A stretch of DNA of 64,000 nt from JAGQYH01 sp041393015 (GTDB lineage Bacteria > Bacteroidota > Bacteroidia > Chitinophagales > JADIYW01), in assembly GCA_041393015.1 (NCBI GenBank), contig JAWKKV010000006.1, forward strand, positions 1-64,000, in the 5' to 3' direction. Positions 16,069 to 27,193 of the stretch are shown here, one piece after another. A model generated the notes under the pieces. It did not search any database and was not told the origin of the DNA. It worked only from the letters and a program-made list of their open reading frames with translations. Position 1 is the stretch's first letter; each line of letters starts with the position of its first letter. Made by a program: the position numbers and the translations under genes.

Positions 16069-16566
16069 ATGGAATTTGAAGATGCAAAACAAGAGTTTAT
16101 ACAAGCTTGGGGTCGCTTAGGCACCAGTTGGGGAATTAATAAAGCTATGGCGCAAATTCATGCCTTATTACTGATAGCTCCAGACCCCTTATCAACCGAT
16201 GAAATTATGGAAGCCCTTCAAATCTCAAGAGGTAATGCAAATATGAATTTAAGAGCTTTGATGGATTGGGGCATTGTCTATAAAATCTATGTTCGAGGGG
16301 AAAGAAAAGAGTATTTTGCCTCAGAAAAAGATGTCTATGCTTTGGCTCGACAAGTAGCACAAGAAAGAAGAAAAAGAGAGATTGAACCCATTATTAAACT
16401 ATTTAATGATGTAGAAAATGTAAAAGGAAAAGGCGCCGAATTTGACGAATTTGTGAGTATAACCAATAATCTCAAATCATTTGCCACCGACTCTACTGCC
16501 ATCCTCGATAAATTTATCAATAACGATAAAAATTGGTTCTTTAAGGTATTGAAGAAGTTAATTTAA
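16069..16566 (+). CDS. GbsR/MarR-family transcriptional regulator
   Basis: A 165-residue winged-helix regulator. The N-terminal FIQAWGRLGTSWGINKAMAQ is typical of the GbsR branch. The helix-turn-helix is STDEIMEALQISRGNANMNL with the recognition helix RGNANMNLRALMDW. The wing VYKIYVRGERKEYFAS and a C-terminal helical dimerisation part (EIEPIIKLFNDVENV) follow. By family it is a DNA-binding repressor or activator; in Bacillus GbsR senses choline, but the ligand here is unknown. It is monocistronic and followed by a ~165-bp inverted-repeat element. No obvious target gene is adjacent. Confidence 0.88.
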   Translation: MEFEDAKQEFIQAWGRLGTSWGINKAMAQIHALLLIAPDPLSTDEIMEALQISRGNANMNLRALMDWGIVYKIYVRGERKEYFASEKDVYALARQVAQERRKREIEPIIKLFNDVENVKGKGAEFDEFVSITNNLKSFATDSTAILDKFINNDKNWFFKVLKKLI

Positions 16567-16731
16567 AGATGTGCAAATTTATAAATGTGCTAATATGCTG
16601 ATTTTACTTTGTGAAACTGATATTTACTTTGATTAAAAGTGTAACTCAATATACAGCTCATTTTTCTTTATCTCCTTCAATAATAATATCTCTTAATCTG
16701 CATATCAACTCATCACCACACTTGCACATCT
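16567..16731. repeat. Intergenic element bounded by ~35-bp imperfect inverted repeats
   Basis: It begins AGATGTGCAA just after the GbsR-like stop and ends with the complement TTGCACATCT at 16722–16731. Ten terminal bases match perfectly, and about 25 of the outer 35 positions pair without gaps. Bacteroidota genomes carry similar GATGTGCAA-type palindromic units at gene ends. It could form a long 3' hairpin or be a relic of a miniature element. Confidence 0.45.
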
Positions 16732-16804
16732 ACCAAAACTGAAACCTTTTTGATATTTGACCGTATAATGACATCATATTGATATCATTTTAAAACAAAC
16801 TATC

Positions 16805-17695
16805 ATGAAAGAGAAATCACTTCAACCAACTTCCGGCTTTATTCTTTTGGTCATTCAATTCATTTTAATTATTGGCATCATTTCAATGATTTCTATGCTA
16901 GCGAATGAACGAATCAACGAGGTGACAGGAGTTATTACCGTTATTGCATTATTTATTGCCAATATTCTTATTGCACCGGGCTATTTTATTATTCAACCTA
17001 ATGATTCCAAAGTAATGACCTTCTTCGGAAAATATGTTGGAACGGTTAGAAAAGATGGCTTTTTTTGGGGCAATCCATTTTGGGTTAAAACAAAAATTTC
17101 TTTAAGGGCTAGAAATTTAACTTCTGAAAAAATTAAGGTAAACGACAGATTAGGGAATCCAATTATTATTGGTGCTGTATTGGTTTGGAAAGTTGAAAAC
17201 ACTGCCATGGCAGCTTTTGAGGTAGATGATTATAGAGATTACGTAAATGTGCAAAGTGAAGCAGCGATTAGAAATATGGCGGGTACCTATTCTTACGACA
17301 ATTTTGAAGATGATGACAGTGAGAAAGAAGAAGAAATCACACTGCGTAGTGGTGGCGAAATGGTAAATAAAATGCTAGAAAAAGAATTGGCTGAAAGATT
17401 AGCCCTAGCCGGCGTTCAAGTTTTAGAAGCCAGAATTACCCATTTAGCATATGCCTCAGAAATTGCAGGTGCTATGCTTCAAAGACAACAAGCTACCGCA
17501 GTAGTAGCGGCACGTTTTAAAATTGTAGAAGGTGCTGTTAGTATGGTAAAAATGGCATTAGATCATTTAAAAGAAGAAGGCATTGCCGAGTTTGATGAAG
17601 ATAAAAAAGCATCTATGATTAGTAACTTGATGGTTGTATTGTGTTCTGAAAAATCTGCCACACCGGTAGTTAATACGGGAACGCTTTACCAGTAA
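16805..17695 (+). CDS. SPFH/Band 7 domain protein
   Basis: 296 residues. Two hydrophobic segments at the N-terminus (~12–31 and ~41–60) are followed by an SPFH/Band 7 domain: GYFIIQPNDSKVMTFFGKYVG, then RNLTSEKIKVNDRLGNPI and GAVLVWKVENTAMAAFEV. A helical part LEKELAERLALAGVQVLEARI and AGAMLQRQQATAVVAARF follows. By family such proteins form large ring or cage assemblies in membranes and scaffold or regulate membrane proteases. It is the first gene of a three-gene unit with a small membrane protein (22 bp downstream) and an Arc-like DNA-binding protein. The acidic insertion DNFEDDDSEKEEEITL is distinctive. Confidence 0.9.
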   Translation: MKEKSLQPTSGFILLVIQFILIIGIISMISMLANERINEVTGVITVIALFIANILIAPGYFIIQPNDSKVMTFFGKYVGTVRKDGFFWGNPFWVKTKISLRARNLTSEKIKVNDRLGNPIIIGAVLVWKVENTAMAAFEVDDYRDYVNVQSEAAIRNMAGTYSYDNFEDDDSEKEEEITLRSGGEMVNKMLEKELAERLALAGVQVLEARITHLAYASEIAGAMLQRQQATAVVAARFKIVEGAVSMVKMALDHLKEEGIAEFDEDKKASMISNLMVVLCSEKSATPVVNTGTLYQ

Positions 17696-17717
17696 ACATT
17701 AACAGATACTCTTGATT

Positions 17718-18209
17718 ATGAAAACTTATCAGGCAACACAATCTTTTTCACCCAAAATCAAATGGCTGTTCACTATATTTTTGTCGAGCATTGTATTGAT
17801 AACGCTGTTGGCTAATGCAGTTGATGACACAGAAAATACGGAATGGATACCCTTAATTTTTAGTGTAGTAATGGCAATGGCAGCATTGTCAATTATTTGG
17901 ATAACCAAACTTCACTTGGAGTTTTCAGAAGAAAAGATTAGCTATCAACTTACACCTTTTGAGTGGAAAACAAAGTATATTTCAACTAGTGATATCGATC
18001 AAATGGTGCTTAAAAAACAAAAATGGCTATCGTACGGAGGTTTAGGTAAAAGGCGAAGAATTTTTAAAAAGAAACTGGCTTACATTATGAACAAAAATTA
18101 CGCTTTAGAAATTATACTAAAAAATAAGACCATCATTACTTTTAGTGTTGATCATGAGAATCAATTAAGAAGCTTCCTTAAGGCTAATTTTACTCATTTA
18201 CTAAAATAA
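17718..18209 (+). CDS. Small membrane protein, PH-like, of the SPFH operon
   Basis: 163 residues from the ATG at 17718; a TTG two codons earlier is less likely. Two transmembrane helices (about 17–36, LFTIFLSSIVLITLLANAV, and 48–67, IPLIFSVVMAMAALSIIWI) precede a beta-rich cytoplasmic part: LHLEFSEEKISYQLTPFEWK, DIDQMVLKKQKW, LEIILKNKTIITFSVDH and a final helix LRSFLKANF. This layout resembles small bacterial PH-like membrane proteins, but no exact family was recognised. It lies between the SPFH gene and the Arc-like gene with 22- and 4-bp gaps, so all three are probably co-translated. Confidence 0.75.
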   Translation: MKTYQATQSFSPKIKWLFTIFLSSIVLITLLANAVDDTENTEWIPLIFSVVMAMAALSIIWITKLHLEFSEEKISYQLTPFEWKTKYISTSDIDQMVLKKQKWLSYGGLGKRRRIFKKKLAYIMNKNYALEIILKNKTIITFSVDHENQLRSFLKANFTHLLK

Positions 18210-18213
18210 GAAT

Positions 18214-18396
18214 ATGCCTGCAGGTGAAAAGAAAAGATTTGTATTAAGAATTGATGCAGAAAAACTAAAAATTCTAGAAAAATGGGCAGCAGATGACTTT
18301 CGGTCAATTAATGGCCAAATAGAATTTTTGTTAGATAAAGCCATTAAAGAAAATAAGCGAAACATCAACCCAAACAAAAGAGGTAGGAATGAGTAA
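18214..18396 (+). CDS. Arc-like ribbon-helix-helix DNA-binding protein
   Basis: A 60-residue protein. KRFVLRIDAEKLKILEKWAA supplies the N-terminal beta strand and first helix, and SINGQIEFLLDKAIKEN the second helix of a ribbon-helix-helix fold, close to the Arc family pattern. The basic tail KRNINPNKRGRNE follows. By family it is a dimeric DNA-binding protein. It starts 4 bp after the membrane-protein stop and is the third gene of the SPFH unit, which it may autoregulate (inference). Confidence 0.85.
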   Translation: MPAGEKKRFVLRIDAEKLKILEKWAADDFRSINGQIEFLLDKAIKENKRNINPNKRGRNE

Positions 18397-18810
18397 TGCA
18401 TTTTAAGCATCATCATAACCTTTCATTCATATACGTAAAATTAGCACTGATTGCTAAACTTTTACATATACTAATATTTTACTACACGAAATAAAACCAA
18501 TTGCATTGACTTATCTAATTCGCTAATAAAATGCCATTTATAAGGCATGACAAAATAATTTGCTACTATTTTCAGTAGTTCAAAAAAAACTTAACATTCA
18601 ATATTAGAAAAGTAAACATAAGCATTACTACTTCTTAACACCTTGTTAGATAGACACACAACAAGTTATTTATCAAGCACTTAGAAAGTAAATAAACACC
18701 AATATTTCACATTATCCACTCTCTACTCATCGACTTTTAATAAATCTATAAAAGCATGGGCAGCGAGTGGGTCTTTTTTTTATTACTTTTATGATACGAA
18801 AAAATGCTTT
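18397..18810. other. 414-bp intergenic region before the adhesin locus
   Basis: AT-rich DNA without a convincing coding frame. A weak hairpin (CTTGTT/AACAAG, about 18642–18665) and a T-run at 18774–18782 are visible. The adhesin promoter is probably here, but no clear TTG–TAnnTTTG pair was found. Confidence 0.5.
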
Positions 18811-21800
18811 ATGAAAAATGTTTACGCTCTTCTTCTGGCTTTGCTGTGTCTTGTAGTTACCGAAAATATATATGGGCAATATTCTGGCACAGGAACTTTT
18901 AGTCAAATTAGTGCAACAGCTGATATAACTGATGGTTATTATGTTATTGTAGAATCAGGTGGTGCTTATGCCATGAATAATTCTCACAATGGCACCTATT
19001 TGGATCGGACTGCTGTTAGTTATTCAGGTTCTGATATTGTAAATCCTTCTGGTGCTATTGTTTGGAGAATTGAAGATAATGGCGCAAGTAAAACAATTTA
19101 CAATGAGGCTTCAGCAAAGTATGTCTCATATACTGGCTCCAGCAATAACGTTCAAGTTGTTAATTCTGTAAGTGGCAATAATCAGAGATGGAACTTCACT
19201 GTATCTTCTTCAATTACATCAGGAGCAAGAATTACAGTAAATGCAGTGCAAAATTTGTATGTTATACATCTAATCAAAGGAAATGCTATCTATACAAATG
19301 GCACCTATACAAACGATACGGACTCAGAAGTTTAATGTACTTCTCAACCAGGACCTAGCACTATTTCTTCAAATGATACGCCGGAGAGGCAGTTAACGTT
19401 TTTGACTTTACTGTAGAAGACATGGGTTCTGGAGATGGATTAGTCACTAGTGTAACCTAGACATCAACCTAAAGCCACACACTACTAATACAGCAGATTG
19501 GACAGATCATATTTTTGGCGTGGTAGTAATGCAATACACTACACTTACCAGTTCAAGGTAAATATTACAGATACGATATAGATATTGCTATTGCATCAGG
19601 CAATTTAGACATTGCAGATGGAACTCAGAAGATGTTGAAATTTACATCTATTTAAACACATCAATATAGTAGATGGTGCTATTTTCTCCTTGTTATATAG
19701 AAGGTACCGCAGATTTGCTGCTGATTTTCAGGTCAACTTTCACGACTTTTTAGGCGATTTCAATTCCAATGATTTTACCATTGATATTGATGCTACAGAA
19801 TTAGTTATTATTCAGCAACCAACCGACGTATCGTTAATACAGTGATGTCGCCTTTAAAACAGTAGCATATGTGGATGAACATGGACAGATTGATGAAGAC
19901 TATGATGGCGCTGTTATTAGATGTTACCACTAGTACATCAATATTGCTTTATTGTATACATCTGTAGCACCTGTAAATGGTGTCCACTTTTTTCCAACTT
20001 GAATATACAGTGGGTAGCCAGGAACTTTAACTTTACAGATTGGTTGGATGGGTGACGAAATTACGAGTGCCGTTGTTAACCGCAACACCTGTTAATGATT
20101 TATGCAGCGGCGCTATCCTGTTAACGCCAGGGATAACGTGTTCTTATACTTGTACTAACGTTAGCAACGGCAGCGGCGTACCATATCCAGGGTGTGCAAT
20201 TATAATGATGCAGATGTATGGTTCAAATAGTTGTACCACTATCGAGATTACTGTTACAACAGATGTTGAGGAATTCTAAGGAGGTATGGTTTATGCAGCC
20301 CTTGTATCAGTTTATCTTTAGAATGTGATGACGATGACGGTTGGATATGTCAGAAATTAACCAACTGGATTAACCGGAGCACAGTTTATGTTAGAATATG
20401 GGAATATGGTGGCAATGTTTTTGGTACATTTGATATCTGTGTTACTTCTCCTTGCTGCTCCTAGCACAAGCTTCCAACATTATATTTTCAATCATTACAG
20501 AAACTACTGCTAATTGGACAATGGTAATGGTGCTACAGAGCAGTTTTCATTAAGCAAACTAATACAGGTCTCTCAAGTCCAGTAAACAATACAACTTATA
20601 CTGCCAATACGGTTTTTGGATCAGGAACTGAAATTGATTCTTCGGGATGGTATTGGTATTTACAATGGTACAGGCACAAGTGTAACTGTAACAGGTTTAA
20701 CTGGTTTAACCGATTATCAAGTAATGGTGGTGGAGCAATTGTGTCCTGGATCAGAACAATATTTATCATCAACTGCTACTGGTAATCCTGATTTCTTTAC
20801 CACTTTAGCGCCAACAGTTCCAACAATATTTGTATCGACAAAATTTAACAGCTTCTGAATGTATTAATACAACCAGCAGTGTTCAATCATACAGTTTCTG
20901 GAATAAATTTATTAAATATATAATTATTACTGCACCATCTGGCGAAATTAAAGCAATTGGTGCTGGAAGTTACGGCAACACAGTGAATTTAGCGCAACTT
21001 TGGCAAGTTAATGATACTACAATAAATGTTCGTTTTATACCTACTGTTGTTGGCAATACGGCACTTACAAATACAAGTACATTGCAACAACAGAAAAATA
21101 GCGTAAGGGTAATGGAATAAATACCAGGAGCGTAATCACCAACTAATATCAGTGTTGGACAAACACTGCCAAGCTGGAGGAACGCCAACTATTGGGTGTA
21201 GCCCAATTACTCAAAAAGGAGTCGTTTGGGGCACCTCTCCTAATCCTACAATTCTAAGCAATCCATTTTCTAATGATGGAAATGGAGTAGCATCTTATTC
21301 AAGTTCTTTAGCAGGATTAAATTCCAATACTTTATACTATTACAGAGCTTATATAATTGATGGAACGGGAACAGTTTATGGCAATGAGTCAAGTTTCACT
21401 ACATTAAAAGATGAACCTACTAATCATCCTACTGCATTTGCTTGCGGTACTACCACTACCAATGACATTCCATTAACGTGGACTGATGCCGGTTCTGGAA
21501 GTACAGAGCCAGATGGCTATCTTATAAAGTGGAGTGTCGTATCTTTTGTTTCGATAACTGATCCTACAAATGGAAGCACAAGTAATGGAGCTAACTCGAC
21601 AACCATTGGTTATGGCGTAGGCAATACTACAATAAGTGGACTGACACCTAATACCACCTATTATTTCAAAATATGGTCTTATACTAATAGCGGCACAAAT
21701 ATAACATATAAGGTCACTGGGGCCGGATTACAACAAACAAGCTGTGCCACCACAGATGGTCCGTGCTTGGAAGAACATTTTACTTCATTTACTAGTGGCG

Positions 21801-24800
21801 CTCCAGCAGGTTGGTCAGGAAGTGGTTGCAGTAATTATACATCAACAGGAAGTTCAGGTTTAGCGCCAAATTCTGTTAGTTTTAATGATGATGGAGACAA
21901 TCTAATAACACCTACCTTAACAGGAGTTGCCAAATCTCTATCATTTTGGATAAAAGGAAATGGCACCAATTCAACTTCAGCTTTATTAATAGAAGGCTAT
22001 AATGGAAGCACTTGGAGTACGATTGAGAATATTACAGCAAGTCTTCCTACATCAGGCACTACTTATTTTTATGATGGAACCACTACCCCTGCATTACCAA
22101 GTGATATTAATCAATTTCGTTTTACCTACAGCAAAAGTTCCGGTAATCTCGCATTTGATGATGTAGTTGTTTATTGTAATCCGGTTGCCCCTGACATTGC
22201 ACTATCAGGGAATTCAAACAATATTGTAAATAACGACATTACACCAATAGCTACTGACCATACGGATTTTGGAAATGTGGTTACAGCAAGTGGATCTGTA
22301 GATCGTACTTTTACAATTACTAATGCCGGCGGTCTAAATTTAACTTTAAATGGCTCTCCATTGGTGGAGTTAGCTGTTGGCACAGACTTTACTGTTACTA
22401 CTCAACCAGCCATTACCACTTTAACACCAACAGGTATTAACTCATCCACTACCTTCGTTATTCATTTCGATCCAAGTACAACGGGTTTAATTACTGATAC
22501 TGTGTCTATCGAAAGTGATGACCCTGATGAAGATCCATTTATATTTGTAATACAAGGTACAGGAACCAATAGTAGTTCTTCAGATATAATTGTATCGTCT
22601 GCTGCCAGTTATACTAACAATATCCCTTATGTGACTTATCAAGCTCCAAGTCCATTTACCAATTCATCAGGAAGTGTTGAAGTATTCCGATTTGAAGTAC
22701 GTGATGGTGGTGGTTCAGCTGATAGTGATGGCTTATATACAGAATTAACAGATATTACCTTTGCAGTTGACCCTGCACATATTGGCTATATTAGAGCTGC
22801 AGGTTTGTTTGATGGAAATGCTGTAAGAGCTGGCGCTGCAACTTCCATTAATTATATTGATAGTACTATTACTTTTTCTGGTCTAACAGGGCCCAATTTT
22901 AGAGCCCCTCAAAATGGGAGTTTGACACTTACATTAAGAGTAAGTTTTACAGAAAATGTGGTAGATAATGAGAAATTAATCTTTAAAATTGTAAGTGCCA
23001 CTGCCAATGCAACTACAGGTTCAGTGTTTGATACAACAGATGCAGGCGGAGCATTTTCAGATAACTCTGGGGCAAATAACAGGAACAGAATTGAAGTGAC
23101 TGCTGATAGATTAAATTTTACTCAACAACCCTCAGATGCCTCTATAAATGCAGCAATGGCGCCAGCTGTAACAGTTTCTGGAGTTGATATTTATTCGAAT
23201 TTAGATTTAGACTGGATAGATAATGTTACCATTACATCTCCTTTCGGAACAATGACGAATGATCCAATTACTACAACCGCTGTTAGTGGAGTGGCTACTT
23301 TTAACGGGTTAAGTAATATTGTTCATTCTGCTCCTGGAACAGGATTGACTTTAACAGCTAGTCATTCTTTATTTTCTCCAGTTATCAGTAACTCTTTTAA
23401 CATTGTTGATATCGCAAATGGAAGCTATAGAACCACATCAAATGGCTCATGGCATTCAACATCCGGAAGTAGTACTTCAACTTGGGAACAGTTGATTAGT
23501 GGCACATGGACTACTATGTCATCACCTTCTGCGCCTCCTACCAATACTTCTAATTCAGTTTATATTTATCATGATATCTTCTTAGTTGGTACTTTTTCTG
23601 CATCAAATATCACAATTGAAAATGGTGGAATATTAAGAACAAGTACAGTATCTGCCACTTTCAATCAATTATTAGTTAAAACTGGAGGTACATTTAAAAA
23701 AGAAGCCAATGGTGTTAAGATCAATGGAACGGTTGAAGTAGAAGATGGAGCAACTTTTACCTTTAGGCACACAAATACGACTTCCAGAACAACTAATATT
23801 TGGAATGGTACAGAAAAATTCCATGCTAATTCAAACTTTATCATTGAAACATTAGACAACACAAGCAACTTCTTGTTTATGCAAACCCCCGGAGAAGTGT
23901 CGGAATTTAATGGAGGCTGCTTTGGTAATTTAATTGTTGACATGTCAGCAGGAAAATGTCAATTATTACCATCCGGTTATTCTAATACTTTAACAAAAGG
24001 AAATCTAATTTTTAGAAATTGTCCAGATGATATTCGAATTTCTGATGGCAACTACTCTACAACTATTCAAGGAGATTTAATAGTCGAATCTACATTCAAT
24101 CAAGACATCACCTTCTTATCTACAAATGGCACAACCACTATAAACATTAATGGTAACATTTTACATGAAGGTTCTCAAGAGTTAAGATTAGCCAATTCAC
24201 AAACAACTAATACTCCTAATGTAACTTTTAATGTTGATGGAAATCTTACTTTAATTGGAAGTGTACTTAAATTTGATATTGGAAACTCTACGACTGCATT
24301 TACACAAATTAACTTAAAAGGTGACTTAAGTGCAACACCAACAACTGCATTGTTAAATAACAATAATACAACTGTTGTAGGCAGACTAAATTTCAATGGG
24401 ACAGGTGATGGTTTAACAAATGCCACTACTCAAACAATAGATATAGCTACTGTTAATTCTTTAGAAAATTCACGTCTTAATTTCTATGTCAAAAATGGTG
24501 CATATGTTCGTCAAATCAATCGTGATTTAGAATTAGGAACAGATGGTTCATTAATAGTTGAAACCGGGGGAACATATGACTTTGGTTTTAATGGTTCCAC
24601 TGCTCTTAATGTTAAAATTTCTGGTTTACAAACTGGCACTAATTTTTCTTCTCAAACAGGAAGTACATTGAAAATTACTAATCCAGATGGAATATGGAAT
24701 GGAACGGTAGCTGCGACGCCTATCGATAGAGGTAATATCCAAACCACAAAATCTAATAGGAGTATAAATCAACTTGCTACATTCCATTATATTGGAAAAG

Positions 24801-27166
24801 TAAATCAAATAACTGGAAACGGTATAACAGGTGGTTCAACAGGAAAGCAAATAATTGTTGAACTTGCTGATAATAGCACTCAAATTCGTTTAACTAACTC
24901 AACTGGAGTATCAGATACAACCGCTCTAAGTCCTACGGGTGGAAAATTAGATATACGGATTGGACAAGTTATTGAAAGCACCACTGCTTATTTTATTAAT
25001 TCTTCAGGCACTTTGCATATGTCGCCTGGCACATTGTATCAAATAGCAAAAGGCAGTGCTGATTCAACTGCAAGTAATGCAGATCTTATTCCTAGAATGA
25101 ATGGAGTTGCTCATAATTACGTATTGACAGGAGGCACTATAGAGTTAGCAGGAAATTCAGCTGGCAACTATTTCCAAACTCTTAGGGGAACAGTTTCAAG
25201 ACCTAACTATTACAATCTTAAATTCAGTGGATTTAATACTTATCTATCTAATTACAAAAATATATCAAGTGCAACAACAGTTGACAATAATGTATACATT
25301 ACAGATAATGCAATTGTTGACTTAGCTCATAGAAGTATGACTGGTAACGCTGGATTAACGATGGATGGTGGAAGACTTCGGATATCTCAAGCAAGTAGCC
25401 TTGTGTATCCTCAAATTCTTGGTATCGCCACTGACTACGCGATAACTGGAGGTACATTTGAACTATATGGCTCTACCAGTTCTGGTGTCGCTCTTATGGT
25501 TACCAAACAAATTATAAGAGGAATTTATGGGACAATGTCCAATCCAAAAACTGTTTCATGGCATAATATAGAAGTGAATGCTATAAGTGCCAAATTAGGC
25601 TATCAAAATGCTAATGTTGGATCAGAGGCAAGCTTTGGTTTAACCGGTACTATGAATGTTAACTCACCTAGTGTTTTCAAATTAGATAGAACTGATATTA
25701 TTAGTGGCATAGGCAGTTTTAATATTCAACCAGGAAGTACATTTAAATATGGCAACAATAACGGAATCACTACTGCAGGAGCAAGCGGTAATATTCAAGT
25801 AACAGGCACCAGAAGTTTTCCAAGTACCGCTTCTTATGGCTTTACAAGTACTGCCAATATGGAATCTGGTAATGGTTTGCCTACAAATGTTGTTAATATC
25901 TATCTTGAAAAGTCAGGTTTATCAGATAAGGTAACATTAACTGATAATATAACAATCGGTAGTATTTTTGACATGGATAGAGGAAATATTGTTGTTAAAC
26001 CGGCTAATTTATTAGAATTAGGAACAGGTACAACTTATTCAACTAAAGGACGATTAGAATATAACACTACAGATGAACCTTTTGTAATTGGTCAGATGAA
26101 ACGATGGTTTCATACTAATGCCAATTTAAATGATTCAACCGGATTGTTTCCATTAGGAGACACTACTTATGCTGCAGGAAATGACATTCATAACCGTTTT
26201 GCAAAAGTAGAATATAGCAGTGCTAAATCTGCCGGTGGAAGTTTAACGGCAAGATTTGTAAACGTACCAATGAGTTATTTAGGTCTACCAATTAACGGTA
26301 TTGCAGCCGCAGGCGCTTGCTCAACATTTGATGTTACTTCTACAGAGGATCAAGGCTATTGGAGAATAGATGATGGAGATGGTTTAACTGGTGGAAATTA
26401 CGACATAACATGCACTGGAGAAGGATTTGACAACATAGTAGATTTATGTCAAATTACCTTATTAAAAAGAGTGAATGGCGGTGCTTGGTTTGAAAATGGA
26501 AATCACCTTCAACCATTCTATTTAAATGGCAATAGTGCCCAACCTACGGTTAGCAGACAAGGTGCCTCAGGTTGGTCGAATTATGGATTTGGCGGTGGAG
26601 AAGTAAACTTACTACCAGTAGAGTTACTCACTTTTACTGCCGAGAATCACAATAATAACTCCCTTTTAAATTGGGTAACCGGCTCTGAATTGAACAATGA
26701 TTATTTTGAAGTAGAGCATTCTTTAAATGCTGTTGATTTTACAAAAATTGCCGAAGTCAATGGAAATGGAACTACTAATACTCAAAATTTTTATGATCAT
26801 ACTCATATTGCCCCTCCTACCGGCATCAACTATTACAGATTAAGACAAGTTGATTTCAATGGCAGTTTTGCTTATTCTGCTATCCGATCTGTGTTAATTG
26901 ATAACAGTGGACAAAATACTATGGAAGTAGTGAATACTTTAGCACAAAATGACTTAATTTTACAATTCCTAAGTACAAATGACAAGAAAGGGAATTTAGT
27001 AATTTATGCTGCTAACGGTCAAGTTGTTTCTCAAAGAGAATTAAACTTATCAACGGGTGGCACTCAAATATCGATTGATATTAGTCAGTTACCAAGTGCC
27101 TTATATATTGTTCAATGGTATAATGGAAATGAGATCATTGAAGAGAAGTTTATTAAAAAGTATTAG
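18811..27166 (+). CDS. Large T9SS-exported adhesin-like protein (frameshifted 5' third)
   Basis: An ~8.36-kb gene, about 2,780 codons. It starts MKNVYALLLALLCLVVTENIYGQ (a signal peptide), then YSGTGTFSQISATADITDGY. It is open to 19335, broken by many frame changes to ~21150, then open without interruption from 21152 to 27166 (2,004 residues). The broken part still reads as secreted-protein modules in shifting frames, e.g. NDLCSGAILLTPG and fibronectin-like VTVTGLTGLTDYQVMV. The long part holds fibronectin-III-like modules (TISGLTPNTTYYFKIWSYT), an ASPM/choice-of-anchor-like module (FGNVVTASGSVDRTFTITNAG) and beta-helix-like repeats. The last ~90 residues, ending NGNEIIEEKFIKKY, are a T9SS type A sorting domain. 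By family it is exported by Sec and then T9SS and attached to the surface. The frameshifts may be sequence error. Confidence 0.75.
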
Positions 27167-27193
27167 ACTATCTTCATTTTCAAGGGTAAGTAA

